Shown piece after piece: positions 16,274 through 23,475 of a stretch of DNA of 24,320 nucleotides. The stretch comes from UBA1140 sp964573285. Its GTDB lineage: Bacteria > Campylobacterota > Campylobacteria > Campylobacterales > Sulfurovaceae. The notes under the pieces were generated by a model. It worked only from the letters and a program-made list of their open reading frames with translations, did not search any database and was not told where the DNA came from. How positions within the stretch are numbered: the first letter of the stretch is position 1; every line of letters begins with the position of its first letter. The stretch is taken from positions 1 to 24,320 of the forward strand of contig CAZNJD010000031.1 of NCBI GenBank assembly GCA_964573285.1, written 5' to 3'. The position numbers and the translations under genes were made by a program.

Positions 16274-16518
16274 AAAAAATAGTTCTTGATGCAAGAGATA
16301 TGGAGTATCCTCTTCCTTTGCAACTATCTCTTAGTCATTTACAAAAAATGACACTAGATGAGTATTTATATATGCTACATAGAAAAAATCCTATCCCACT
16401 TATCGAAATAGCAAAAGAGAAAGAGTATGCATATTTAACTCATAATCATAATGATATATGGCATATACTTATTTGTAAAAATCAAAACTGTAACTTAGAG
16501 GGGTTATTAGATGTTTAG
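16270..16518 (+). CDS. DUF2249 domain protein
   Basis: An 82-residue protein. The start IVLDARDMEYPLPLQ (4-18) matches the DUF2249 signature 'LDxRxxxxPxP', a TusA-like alpha/beta fold. The central helix and the final strand (DIWHILICKN, about 62-71) also fit. TTG is the predicted start: it overlaps the hemerythrin stop (TTGA) and has GAGAT upstream. DUF2249 genes are often found next to hemerythrin, nitrite or NO reductase genes in other bacteria; their biochemical function is not known. The gene overlaps the next by 8 bases. Residues C69 and C74 near the end could bind metal, but this is speculative. Confidence 0.78.
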   Translation: MKKIVLDARDMEYPLPLQLSLSHLQKMTLDEYLYMLHRKNPIPLIEIAKEKEYAYLTHNHNDIWHILICKNQNCNLEGLLDV

Positions 16519-17779
16519 CCAAGGTGGATTATCATTAGAACAAGCACCTCCACTATCTGTAGTTCTTAGATTTTTTATTAGTGCTTCTGTATTTGGTCTG
16601 ATTTTAGGACTTTTTCTACTATTTAGTAGTTTAGATTTTATACCATCAACACAATACAGTTTTGATTTAACTATTATACATATATTGGCATTAGGTGTTA
16701 TGGCTTCCTTTATGTTGGGTGCTATGTTTCAAATGTTACCTGTTATCGCTGGAGTTGTTATCAAAATGCCAACCAAAAAAGCAATGGTAGCTCATATTCT
16801 GTTAACTATTGGTATTTTTTTTCAAATTGGTGCATTTTATAGCTCTACTCCTCTACTCTATCTATTAACAGCTATAGTATTAGGAAGTGGGCTACTCTAT
16901 GTATCTATACTGATGCTAAAAAATATTATCAAAATCAAAGATCACTCTAGTTCATCCAAGGGAATGCTATTTGCTCTAAGCAGTTTTGTAATAGTAATTA
17001 CTCTAGGAGTAGTTATGCTTTTATCTCTAGGTGGATATATTAATAGTTCATCTTTTTCACAAATTAGAGAGGCTCACTACTCATTTGCTCTATTTGGTTG
17101 GATATCTTTATTAATAGTTTCTATATCATTTCAAGTTATTGAAATGTTTTATGTCACACCCAAATATCCTACTATTATGAGTAAATATCTAGTTATTACC
17201 ATATTTTCACTATTAGGTATCAAAACTATAATGCTTTTTAGCTTACTAAATAGCCAAATAATAGATATATTAATATCTCTATTATTTATTATCTATGCAA
17301 CTATTACTATTCATAGATTATATAAAAGACGACGACCAACTTCTGATGCTACTGTTTGGTTCTGGCGTTTGGGTATGTCTTTATTGATAATAAGTATGCT
17401 TATTTTTATATTGGGAGATAATATAGATATAGATTATCTAGGCTATATTACATTTATAGGTTTTGCACTAAGCATAGTATTTGCTATGGTATATAAGATA
17501 GTTCCTTTTTTAGTATGGTTTCATCTATCCAACCAAGGGTATATGGAAGCTCCTATGATGCATGATGTCATACATCCCCAAAAAGCAAAAATCCACTTTT
17601 GGCTTCATCTATCAATAATATCTTTATGGATAATTAATATACTATTCTCTATCCCTATTATTGAAATAATAGCTAATACCCTTTTGACTCTATCATTTGG
17701 TTGGTTACTCTACCATTTGATTAATGCAATCAAAAAATATCGTTATATACAGAAGAATTATGATAGTATTGAGTGGTAA
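16511..17779 (+). CDS. polytopic membrane protein, possibly heme-copper-oxidase/NnrS-like
   Basis: A 422-residue protein with about 11-12 predicted membrane helices. Histidines sit within or at the ends of several: H57 in DLTIIHILALGVMASFMLG, H95, H189 in REAHYSFALFGW, and H338 in FLVWFHLSNQG. QMLPVIAG follows the H57 helix. The helix number and membrane His pattern recall heme-copper oxidase subunit I relatives and NnrS-type proteins, but the double-His copper motif of true oxidases is not seen. It follows hemerythrin and DUF2249 genes with overlap, suggesting one unit dealing with NO, O2 or electron transfer. I do not recognise a precise family; the functional name is inference. Confidence 0.6.
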   Translation: MFSQGGLSLEQAPPLSVVLRFFISASVFGLILGLFLLFSSLDFIPSTQYSFDLTIIHILALGVMASFMLGAMFQMLPVIAGVVIKMPTKKAMVAHILLTIGIFFQIGAFYSSTPLLYLLTAIVLGSGLLYVSILMLKNIIKIKDHSSSSKGMLFALSSFVIVITLGVVMLLSLGGYINSSSFSQIREAHYSFALFGWISLLIVSISFQVIEMFYVTPKYPTIMSKYLVITIFSLLGIKTIMLFSLLNSQIIDILISLLFIIYATITIHRLYKRRRPTSDATVWFWRLGMSLLIISMLIFILGDNIDIDYLGYITFIGFALSIVFAMVYKIVPFLVWFHLSNQGYMEAPMMHDVIHPQKAKIHFWLHLSIISLWIINILFSIPIIEIIANTLLTLSFGWLLYHLINAIKKYRYIQKNYDSIEW

Positions 17780-17834
17780 AATAAAAATTTTTGAAAAAAA
17801 TATATTTTTACATTTTTTTTACACTTTTTTATTT

Positions 17835-17840
17835 TATAAT
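17835..17840 (+). promoter_or_regulatory. predicted -10 box of a short intergenic transcript
   Basis: A TATAAT preceded by a long T-rich tract (17806-17835). The next element downstream on this strand is an intrinsic terminator at 17938-17975, so transcription from here would give an RNA of about 130 bases. Confidence 0.4.
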
Positions 17841-17846
17841 TGTTTC

Positions 17847-17975
17847 ATATATGAAAATATAGTGTGTTGACATTTAGGTTTAGGCTCTATTTAAGCCTTT
17901 CAATAAAATAAATTAATATGTGTATGTGTTGTATGGGTCAATACTTAGTTATTCCTAACTAGGTATTGATTTTTT
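17847..17975 (+). ncRNA. candidate small RNA or leader transcript
   Basis: Bounded by a TATAAT box at 17835-17840 and a terminator hairpin with a T6 tail at 17938-17975. It carries a small stem (AGGCT/AGCCT near 17882-17898) and a 14-codon frame at 17918-17962 reading MCMCCMGQYLVIPN, whose end lies inside the terminator stem. No known RNA family is recognised. It could be an independent sRNA, a Cys- or Met-sensing leader, or just the 3' end of the upstream gene's mRNA. Confidence 0.3.
17938..17975 (+). terminator. intrinsic terminator
   Basis: TCAATACTTAGTT (17938-17950) pairs with AACTAGGTATTGA (17957-17969) over 13 positions with one G-U pair and a 6-base loop, followed directly by six T's (17970-17975). 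It ends any transcript from the hemerythrin trio or from the TATAAT at 17835. It does not work on the - strand, because no T-run follows there. Confidence 0.75.
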
Positions 17976-18069
17976 AATCTTCTGTTTCTAACTCCTGAAA
18001 TAATAATTCATCTTCATCAAACGAAAAATTATCTAACTTTTTGAACTTACTTGATTTCTTATATGGCAA
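17974..18069 (-). pseudogene. short coding remnant, unknown product
   Basis: On the - strand a 31-codon frame opens at TTG (18069), reading PYKKSSKFKKLDNFSFDE after the start and ending QELETED with a TAA at 17974-17976. The acidic, ordered C-terminus looks protein-like rather than random. The frame continues about 9 codons upstream without a start and then hits a stop. This fits the 3' tail of a decayed gene, or chance. No family is recognised. Confidence 0.25.
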
Positions 18070-18214
18070 AACTCTTAATAAGCAAGAAGAGATATTTTAG
18101 CTATTATCTACAGCACTACAAAAAACTCTCAACCCCCTAAAAATAGGCTTTAAAAAAAAGAAGTCCAAAATAGTAATGCCTACCTAAAATACATATTGAC
18201 ATTAAAACTAAAAA

Positions 18215-18402
18215 ATGCTATTTAGACAGAGAATTGTCAAGCATATTGAAGTAGCACAGGATGATAGTGAGTTAGAGAAGTTGAAATCTTTTATACTCCA
18301 AAAGAGATAGAGGATAGAGAGAAAAAAGCTCAGGAAAAGAGAAAAAAAGAAAATAATTCGAGGAATGAGAGAGACAAACTTCTCAATCAATTGACTAAAT
18401 GA
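18215..18402 (+). pseudogene. frameshifted coding remnant ending at a terminator, unknown product
   Basis: From ATG 18215 the frame gives RQRIVKHIEVAQDDSELEKL and then meets a stop soon after 18300. A -1 shift at the T4 run (18289-18292) continues as YTPKEIEDREKKAQEKRKK and ends NQLTK with TGA at 18400-18402, exactly where a strong terminator hairpin begins. Open frames on either side of a single shift, a charged helical composition and a correctly placed terminator point to a broken gene's 3' end. The RIVKHIxxxxDDSELExL segment vaguely recalls the N-terminal part of IS1634-type transposases, but this is too weak to name it. Confidence 0.35.
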
Positions 18403-18442
18403 CCTCCATCTTTAAGATGGAGGTCATTTAGTATTTTTTTTT
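18394..18442 (+). terminator. strong intrinsic terminator between convergent units
   Basis: A 17-bp perfect stem (18394-18410 with 18416-18432), loop TTTAA, then A and nine T's (18434-18442). It is clearly a terminator for + strand transcription. The rdgB stop codon on the opposite strand (18428-18430) lies inside the right arm, so the same hairpin may also protect or end rdgB mRNA, although no T-run follows on that side. Confidence 0.9.
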
Positions 18443-19033
18443 ACTTTGATTTCGCAACATCCCAATAATAGGTTGAGCTAGTTGCATAGCTTTACTCCTA
18501 TGAGAGATAGAGTTTTTAAGAGCCTCATTTAGCTCCCCAAGAGTCTGCTGGTATCCAATAGGGATAAATATAGGGTCATATCCAAACCCATTTTCTCCTC
18601 TAGGAGTTGTAATAATATCTCCATACATCCAACCATGTACACTAAATTCTCCATACTTACTTACTATAGCAATAGATGCTGTATAATATGCAAGGGTTTG
18701 CTCAATACCTTTGGCTTTGACCTTATCTATTAGTTTATATAGATTATCTTTGTCACTTGCTCCCTCTCCTGCATACCGTGCTGAATAAATTCCAGGTTCT
18801 CCATCAAGTAATGGCACAGAGATACCACTATCATCGGAAATAACTATATATTCAACTCCTAATTTTTTATAAATAGTTCTAGCTTTGATAAGTGCATTGG
18901 CTTTGAAGCTATCACCATCTTCTACTATCTCCAAATTACCTAAAAGTTTAGAAAAAGGTATAACCTCATCTCTACACATCTGATTAAATTCTTTTAATTT
19001 ACCCTTATTTCCTGTTGCTAATACGATTTTCAT
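18428..19033 (-). CDS. rdgB: dITP/XTP pyrophosphatase (RdgB/HAM1)
   Basis: A 201-residue enzyme that hydrolyses dITP, XTP and dXTP to the monophosphates, keeping deaminated purines out of DNA and RNA. Motifs are VLATGNKGKLKEF (4-16), SDDSGISVPLLDGEPGIYSA (67-86) with the catalytic acidic pair D68/D69, ARYAG (85-89), GFGYDPIF and HRSKAM near the end. The frame is open six codons further upstream to an ATG at 19051. I chose the ATG at 19033 because family members begin directly with the MKIVLATGN strand. Neither start has a strong ribosome site. The stop lies within the terminator hairpin shared with the + strand. Confidence 0.93.
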   Translation of the reverse strand: MKIVLATGNKGKLKEFNQMCRDEVIPFSKLLGNLEIVEDGDSFKANALIKARTIYKKLGVEYIVISDDSGISVPLLDGEPGIYSARYAGEGASDKDNLYKLIDKVKAKGIEQTLAYYTASIAIVSKYGEFSVHGWMYGDIITTPRGENGFGYDPIFIPIGYQQTLGELNEALKNSISHRSKAMQLAQPIIGMLRNQSKKKY

Positions 19034-19137
19034 AATTTTATGAACAGTCATTGAATTAATTCATTTTTAAACTAAGATAAAAGCTCATAGATACACAACT
19101 ACCTAGAGTGTGAGTTTTGACCTAAATATCTATCATT

Positions 19138-19164
19138 AATAGAGTTTACTATTTTAACTCTATT
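19138..19164 (-). repeat. inverted repeat at the 3' end of the PPIase gene
   Basis: AATAGAGTT (19138-19146) and AACTCTATT (19156-19164) form a 9-bp stem with a 9-base loop containing the stop codon. No T-run follows on the - strand, so it is at best a weak terminator or an mRNA-end stabiliser. Confidence 0.4.
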
Positions 19165-19964
19165 TTAGCATCTTTTCTAAGATTACTAACAGTTGTCTCA
19201 ATAAGTTTATTGAATTTATCTCTATTTACAAGACCTTTAATTTGTTCTTTTACCTCATCAAATTTTTTTATACCTGCTGGTTTTTTATCTTCAAGATAGA
19301 TGATATGATAACCAAATTGAGTTTTTACAGGCTCTTTCGTAAATGTTCCTTTTGCCAATTTATTAGCAGCTACACTAAATTCTGGAACCATTTTACTAGC
19401 AGGAAACCAACCTAAATCACCACCATTAGCTCCACTAGGACCTGTTGATTTCTCTTTTGCTAATTTGGCAAACTCTGCTTTGACATCTTTTGCACCATCT
19501 AGTGATTTAATAATTGCTTTGGCTTCATCTTCTGTTTTTACAAGAATATGACTAGCTTTTAACTCTGCTGGAGTCTCAAAGTTCTTTTTATTTTTCTCAT
19601 AAAACTCTTTGAGTTCAGACTCTTTTGTAGATTTTTCAATCTTCTTAGCCTCTTGTTCCATCCAAAGATTTAAAGTCAAATCTTTTTTTATCATCTCTAA
19701 TTTTTGTTTAAACTCATCAGTTTTTTCTAATCCTGCTTTAGATGCATTTTGAGCTAAGAGTTTTCTATCAACAATCATATCCAAAACTTTCTTTTGCATA
19801 TTCTTGTCCAAAGTATCAAACTTCATACCTTGAACTCCAACAATTTGATTAACCTCATCTGCTGTTATATTGTCACCATTTACAGTTCCATAACTAGTCT
19901 CAGCATTACATACACTAACCAATAGTAGTGAAGCTATAGCCATTTTTATAGTAGTTCTAATCAT
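19149..19964 (-). CDS. periplasmic SurA/PpiC-type peptidyl-prolyl isomerase (PEB4/Cbf2-like)
   Basis: A 271-residue protein with a signal peptide (MIRTTIKMAIASLLLVSVCNA, cut after about residue 21). Flanking SurA-like helices (about 25-125 and 230-271) surround a parvulin domain (133-227). Parvulin landmarks are ASHILVKT (137-144), GANGGDLGWF (178-187), MVPEF (192-196) and TQFGYHIIYL (215-224). It assists folding of outer-membrane proteins; in Campylobacter the homologue PEB4/Cbf2 is a major periplasmic antigen. AAGGAA precedes the ATG. A TATAAT box on the - strand (19997-20002) gives a leader of about 25 bases, so it is probably transcribed alone. Confidence 0.92.
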   Translation of the reverse strand: MIRTTIKMAIASLLLVSVCNAETSYGTVNGDNITADEVNQIVGVQGMKFDTLDKNMQKKVLDMIVDRKLLAQNASKAGLEKTDEFKQKLEMIKKDLTLNLWMEQEAKKIEKSTKESELKEFYEKNKKNFETPAELKASHILVKTEDEAKAIIKSLDGAKDVKAEFAKLAKEKSTGPSGANGGDLGWFPASKMVPEFSVAANKLAKGTFTKEPVKTQFGYHIIYLEDKKPAGIKKFDEVKEQIKGLVNRDKFNKLIETTVSNLRKDAKIELK

Positions 19965-19996
19965 TTTATTCCTTATGGATTAATTTTAATTTCCAA

Positions 19997-20002
19997 ATTA
20001 TA
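19997..20002 (-). promoter_or_regulatory. predicted -10 box of the PPIase gene
   Basis: ATTATA on the + strand reads TATAAT on the - strand, 32 bases before the ATG at 19964, within the short gap after tkt. Confidence 0.5.
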
Positions 20003-20034
20003 CTTCAATAAAGTAAATAAATAGTTAATATGTT

Positions 20035-22017
20035 TTAACATACACCTAAATCAACATGTTTATAATCTACATTCATTAATGTACATGCTCGTCTCATTAC
20101 ATTTTCATTGGTAAACCCAAACTTTTTAAATAGTAACTCAGCAGGAGCAGATGCACCAAAACTTTCCATTCCCAACACATCATCAGCATATCTATAATAT
20201 TCAGTAGCAGTTGATGCTTCTACAGCTAATACTTTTGTATTTGGATTTATAACTTTTGTTTTATACTCACTATCTTGTTCATTAAACAAATCAAGACATG
20301 GAACAGAGACTACATTTGCAATAATACCTAAAATCTCTAAATGACAAGCAGCCTGAAGACAAAGCATAAGTTCACTACCACTAGCCATCAGTGTAAAGTT
20401 AGCATTTTCTCTAGCTTTTACTATATATGCCCCTTTGGATACATCTCCAAAATCTCTTTTGGGTTTTAGAGTTTTGAGCTTTTGACGAGATAATACAAAT
20501 CCATGAGGAGCATTTATACTTAATGCCATTTTCCAAGCCTCTACATTTTCAGTAGCATCAGCAGGTCTCCATACATAAAAATTTGGTAACGCTCTAAATT
20601 GACTTAAATGTTCTATTGGTTCATGTGTTGGTCCATCTTCCCCTACTCCGATACTATCATGTGTCCAAATAAAGAAGTTTTGAATACTTGTCAATGCTGC
20701 TATTCTAGCACTTGGTTTCAAATAATCTGAAAATACAAAAAATGTTGCATTGAATGGAATAACTGTACCATATAAAGCCATTGCATTTGTAATAGCAGCC
20801 ATAGAGTGTTCTCTAATTCCAAAGTGCAGATTTTTTCCTTTTGGAAAATCACCCATATCTTTTAAATGAGTTTTATTTGATGGTGCTAAATCTGCTGAAC
20901 CACCTATAAAACTGGGAATTGCTTTAGCTATTGCATTAAGTATTTGACCATTACTATCTCTAGTAGCTACTGCTTTACTATCTGTAAAATCAGGATACTC
21001 AATAGATGAAAAATCAGGATTTAATAGTCTATCCATAGCTTCATTTTGTTCAATTAATGGTGCTTGTTTGTGTAGATGTATCCACTGTTTTTCAAGCATA
21101 TCACCATTTTCTACAGCACATCTAAATCGAACTAATACATCTTCTGGGATATAGAACTTCTTATCAGCAGGGAAACCCTCTTTTATTTTTGACTCTTGTA
21201 TAATATCAGCTCCCAATGGAGAGCCATGGGTAGAGGCTGACCCCTCTAACTCCCCTGCACCTTTTCCTATAATAGTATTGGCTATAATAATCGTCGGTTT
21301 GGTTGCTTGTTTTACCTCATTTAAAGCTTTATCTATATCATCATAACAGTGACCATTGATTTTTTTGACATCCCAACCTTGGGCTTCAAAACGCATAGAG
21401 ATATTTTCACTCCAAGCGATACTTGTATCACCCTCTATTGTAATCTCATTATTATCATAGATTAATACCATATTATCAAGTTTAAGATGACCTGCCAATG
21501 AACACGCTTCATAAGAGATACCCTCTTGTAAATCACCATCACCACATAAACAATATACTTTATGGTCAATTAGTTTACATGTTTCAGAATTTACAAGATT
21601 TGCTGAATACTTTTCTGCCATCGCAAAACCAACAGCATTTGCAATACCTTGACCTAGTGGTCCTGTGGTAATCTCTACTCCCGCTGTGTGTCCATATTCA
21701 GGATGCCCAGGAGTTTTAGAATTTAGTTGTCTAAACTCTTTTAAATCTTCTAAAGATAGGTCATAACCCCAAAGATGTAACAATGAATATATAAGAGAAG
21801 AACCATGTCCACCAGAAAAAACTAAACGGTCACGGTTAAGCCATTTAGGATTTTTGGGATTATGTTTTAGATGTTCACTAAGAACTACTGCAATATCAGC
21901 TAGTCCCATAGGTGCACCAGGATGTCCTGAATTTGCTTGTTGTACCATATCTGCTGCCAAAAATCGAATGGTGTTTGCCATCTTTTTACGCATAATATTT
22001 TGTTTGGTCATTGCCAT
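20035..22017 (-). CDS. tkt: transketolase
   Basis: A 660-residue thiamine-diphosphate enzyme of normal length. Motifs are NSGHPGAPMGLAD (29-41), GHPEYGHTAGVEITTGPLGQ (104-123), the TPP/metal loop GDGDLQEG (159-166) and, in the pyrimidine domain, HFGIREHSMAA and HDSIGVGEDGPTHEP. It moves two-carbon units between pentose, triose and hexose phosphates, in the cytoplasm. In autotrophic Campylobacterota it also connects to sugar-phosphate supply for Kdo and nucleotides. AAGGAA lies 8 bases before the ATG at 22017; an ATG two codons later is the only near alternative. It follows ispA after 59 bases containing a perfect palindrome, probably in one operon. Confidence 0.96.
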   Translation of the reverse strand: MAMTKQNIMRKKMANTIRFLAADMVQQANSGHPGAPMGLADIAVVLSEHLKHNPKNPKWLNRDRLVFSGGHGSSLIYSLLHLWGYDLSLEDLKEFRQLNSKTPGHPEYGHTAGVEITTGPLGQGIANAVGFAMAEKYSANLVNSETCKLIDHKVYCLCGDGDLQEGISYEACSLAGHLKLDNMVLIYDNNEITIEGDTSIAWSENISMRFEAQGWDVKKINGHCYDDIDKALNEVKQATKPTIIIANTIIGKGAGELEGSASTHGSPLGADIIQESKIKEGFPADKKFYIPEDVLVRFRCAVENGDMLEKQWIHLHKQAPLIEQNEAMDRLLNPDFSSIEYPDFTDSKAVATRDSNGQILNAIAKAIPSFIGGSADLAPSNKTHLKDMGDFPKGKNLHFGIREHSMAAITNAMALYGTVIPFNATFFVFSDYLKPSARIAALTSIQNFFIWTHDSIGVGEDGPTHEPIEHLSQFRALPNFYVWRPADATENVEAWKMALSINAPHGFVLSRQKLKTLKPKRDFGDVSKGAYIVKARENANFTLMASGSELMLCLQAACHLEILGIIANVVSVPCLDLFNEQDSEYKTKVINPNTKVLAVEASTATEYYRYADDVLGMESFGASAPAELLFKKFGFTNENVMRRACTLMNVDYKHVDLGVC

Positions 22018-22045
22018 TATTTAAATTCCTTAAAATAGATTTAGC

Positions 22046-22069
22046 AGTATAAAATATATATTTTATACT
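22046..22069. repeat. 24-base perfect palindrome between ispA and tkt
   Basis: AGTATAAAATAT is followed immediately by its exact reverse complement. It is almost pure A+T, has no T-run after it on the - strand, and lies between the ispA stop and the tkt ribosome site. It could be an operator, an RNA hairpin tuning tkt, or a symmetrical promoter region (TATAAAAT on both strands). Confidence 0.5.
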
Positions 22070-22076
22070 ACAAAAA

Positions 22077-22925
22077 CTATCTATGTCTATAGAGATATTT
22101 AGTTATAATCGGATTTAATGCTTTTTTAAGTGGGGTATCAAATAGATTAAATCTCTGTTGTAAATCATCTGCTAAATTGTTAGCCTCTTTGATACTTTCT
22201 TCTAATCCGATTATATTAATAAATGAGTTTTTATCTTTATCATTTCCTGTTGTTTTTCCTGCCTCTTCATCACTTTGAGTCTCATCTATAATATCATCTT
22301 GAATTTGAAATAAAAGTCCTAAATCTATACCAAAATTATAAAGTTCATCTTGTCTATCTTTTGATAAATCTACTATTATAGCACCCATTAATAGACTAGT
22401 AGCTATTAGCTTAGCTGTTTTATTGGTATGTAGTATTTTCACCTGCTCTAATGTTAGTGGATGATTTTCAAAATATAAATCTATAGCCTGACCCAAAACC
22501 ATACCATATGTCCCACCATCTCGTGCTAAAAGTTCAACTAGTTTAATCTTTATATCATCTCTTAGAGGTGCTTTGGATATATGATAAAATGCCTCACTAT
22601 TAAGTGCATCTCCTGTCAAGATAGCAGTAGCCTCATCATAAGTAATATGTAAAGTCTCAAATCCACGACGAAGAGGTGCATTATCCATAGCAGGTAAATC
22701 ATCATGTATTAGTGAATAAGTATGTAAAAACTCAATTGCCAAAGCAGGATATAGCGAACTCTCAAAAAGTAGTGGTTCATAAGCCTCAACTACAGATAAA
22801 AGCAATGATGGACGAAATCGTTTACCACCTGCTAATAACATTGATTCTAATGCATTATTATAGTTTGGATGAAAAGTTTCTACTTTTGGTAAGTTTGCTT
22901 TTAGATAAGCTTCAAATCGTTGCAT
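22077..22925 (-). CDS. ispA: (2E,6E)-farnesyl/geranyl diphosphate synthase (polyprenyl synthetase)
   Basis: A 282-residue short-chain trans-isoprenyl diphosphate synthase. Motifs are GGKRFRP (33-39), the first aspartate-rich motif DDLPAMD (75-81) with the two-residue insertion of bacterial FPP synthases, RRG (86-88), GQAIDL (145-150) and the second aspartate-rich motif DDIID (210-214). It condenses IPP with DMAPP/GPP to farnesyl diphosphate for quinone and undecaprenyl synthesis, so it indirectly supplies lipid carriers for cell-wall glycans. Product length is inferred from the DDxxxxD form. A TATAAT on the - strand (22952-22957) and AAGAGTAGA precede the ATG. It is upstream of tkt on the same strand. 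Confidence 0.93.
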   Translation of the reverse strand: MQRFEAYLKANLPKVETFHPNYNNALESMLLAGGKRFRPSLLLSVVEAYEPLLFESSLYPALAIEFLHTYSLIHDDLPAMDNAPLRRGFETLHITYDEATAILTGDALNSEAFYHISKAPLRDDIKIKLVELLARDGGTYGMVLGQAIDLYFENHPLTLEQVKILHTNKTAKLIATSLLMGAIIVDLSKDRQDELYNFGIDLGLLFQIQDDIIDETQSDEEAGKTTGNDKDKNSFINIIGLEESIKEANNLADDLQQRFNLFDTPLKKALNPIITKYLYRHR

Positions 22926-22951
22926 ATATTCTACTCTTATTTTTTAGTAGC

Positions 22952-22957
22952 ATTATA
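22952..22957 (-). promoter_or_regulatory. predicted -10 box of ispA-tkt
   Basis: TATAAT on the - strand, 26 bases upstream of the ispA start codon, giving a leader of roughly 20 bases. Confidence 0.5.
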
Positions 22958-23028
22958 GCGATAATAGGCTAAATTATGACATAAAATAAAAAGGTATGTT
23001 ATTTTTGATTAATAAAATTAAGAAGTAT

Positions 23029-23054
23029 AAAAAAGGACGAAAGAAATTCGTCCT
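23029..23054 (-). terminator. second terminator of the cold-shock gene
   Basis: On the - strand AGGACGAA and TTCGTCCT (positions 23054-23047 and 23041-23034) form an 8-bp stem with a 5-base loop, followed by T's (23033-23029). It lies just past the first terminator. Confidence 0.8.
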
Positions 23055-23056
23055 AT

Positions 23057-23080
23057 AAAAAAGCAGTAAAATTATACTGC
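23057..23080 (-). terminator. first terminator of the cold-shock gene
   Basis: GCAGTA (23080-23075) pairs with TACTGC (23068-23063) on the - strand, and six T's follow (23062-23057). The stop codon of the cold-shock gene is in the loop. With the next hairpin it makes a tandem terminator. Confidence 0.75.
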
Positions 23081-23290
23081 AGTTACATTTTCAGCTTGTG
23101 GACCTTTTTGACCTTCACCAATTTCAAATGTTACAGCTTGACCATCTGCTAGAGAAACACGCCCACCTTGTGAGTTGTTTACTTGTCTAAAATGTACAAA
23201 TACATCAGCTCCTCCACTTGCTTGTTCAATAAATCCATAACCTTTTTCATCGTTAAACCATTTTACAGTTCCATTAACTAATTCTGCCAT
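23072..23290 (-). CDS. cspA: cold-shock domain protein (CspA family)
   Basis: A 72-residue single-domain RNA/ssDNA-binding protein. NGTVKWFND (6-14) and the RNP1 motif KGYGFIE (16-22) are followed by RNP2 DVFVHF (29-34), then the acidic QKGPQAENV tail typical of CspA-type proteins. It acts as an RNA chaperone that melts secondary structure. I chose the ATG at 23290, which has AAAAGG 8 bases upstream; the frame stays open to 23332 but the extra 14 residues are not part of the family. A long leader of about 105 bases precedes it, as in many cold-shock genes. Two terminators follow. Confidence 0.95.
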   Translation of the reverse strand: MAELVNGTVKWFNDEKGYGFIEQASGGADVFVHFRQVNNSQGGRVSLADGQAVTFEIGEGQKGPQAENVTAV

Positions 23291-23401
23291 TGTCGTACCT
23301 TTTGTAAATATATAACTTCTCAAAGAAATCAATCTCTGAATAAAGTCGAATCAAAATAGAGAAGAAATATATTTCTCACACTCATCTTTCATCTAGTGGA
23401 T

Positions 23402-23407
23402 ATTATA
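23402..23407 (-). promoter_or_regulatory. predicted -10 box and long leader of cspA
   Basis: TATAAT on the - strand at 23402-23407 would start RNA near 23395, giving a 5' leader of about 105 bases. The leader contains the palindrome AGAAATATATTTCT (about 23362-23375) and an imperfect inverted repeat near 23321-23341. Structured leaders of this size are known for cold-shock mRNAs; the thermosensing role here is inference. Confidence 0.45.
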
Positions 23408-23451
23408 TCTGTTTTTTTATTAAAACAATCAATAATCGCTATATTTTTTAG

Positions 23452-23457
23452 TATAAT
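23452..23457 (+). promoter_or_regulatory. predicted -10 box of ung
   Basis: TATAAT ends 18 bases before the ung ATG, preceded by a T-rich stretch. The leader would be about 10-12 bases, just enough for the AAAAAGG ribosome site. It is divergent from the cspA promoter with about 45 bases between the two boxes. Confidence 0.5.
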
Positions 23458-23475
23458 TTGCCAAAAAGGTTATAT

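Noticed and set aside
18208..18390. A 60-codon frame on the - strand in the gap before rdgB.
   Set aside because: Its residues are repetitive Phe, Leu and Ile produced by reading the complement of the charged + strand remnant; no ribosome site and no protein-like pattern.
22712..22972. An 86-codon + strand frame.
   Set aside because: Antisense shadow of ispA and its promoter; no ribosome site or family features.
23291..23332. A 14-codon N-terminal extension of the cold-shock protein.
   Set aside because: CspA proteins begin near MAELVNGTVKWF, and the good ribosome site belongs to the ATG at 23290.
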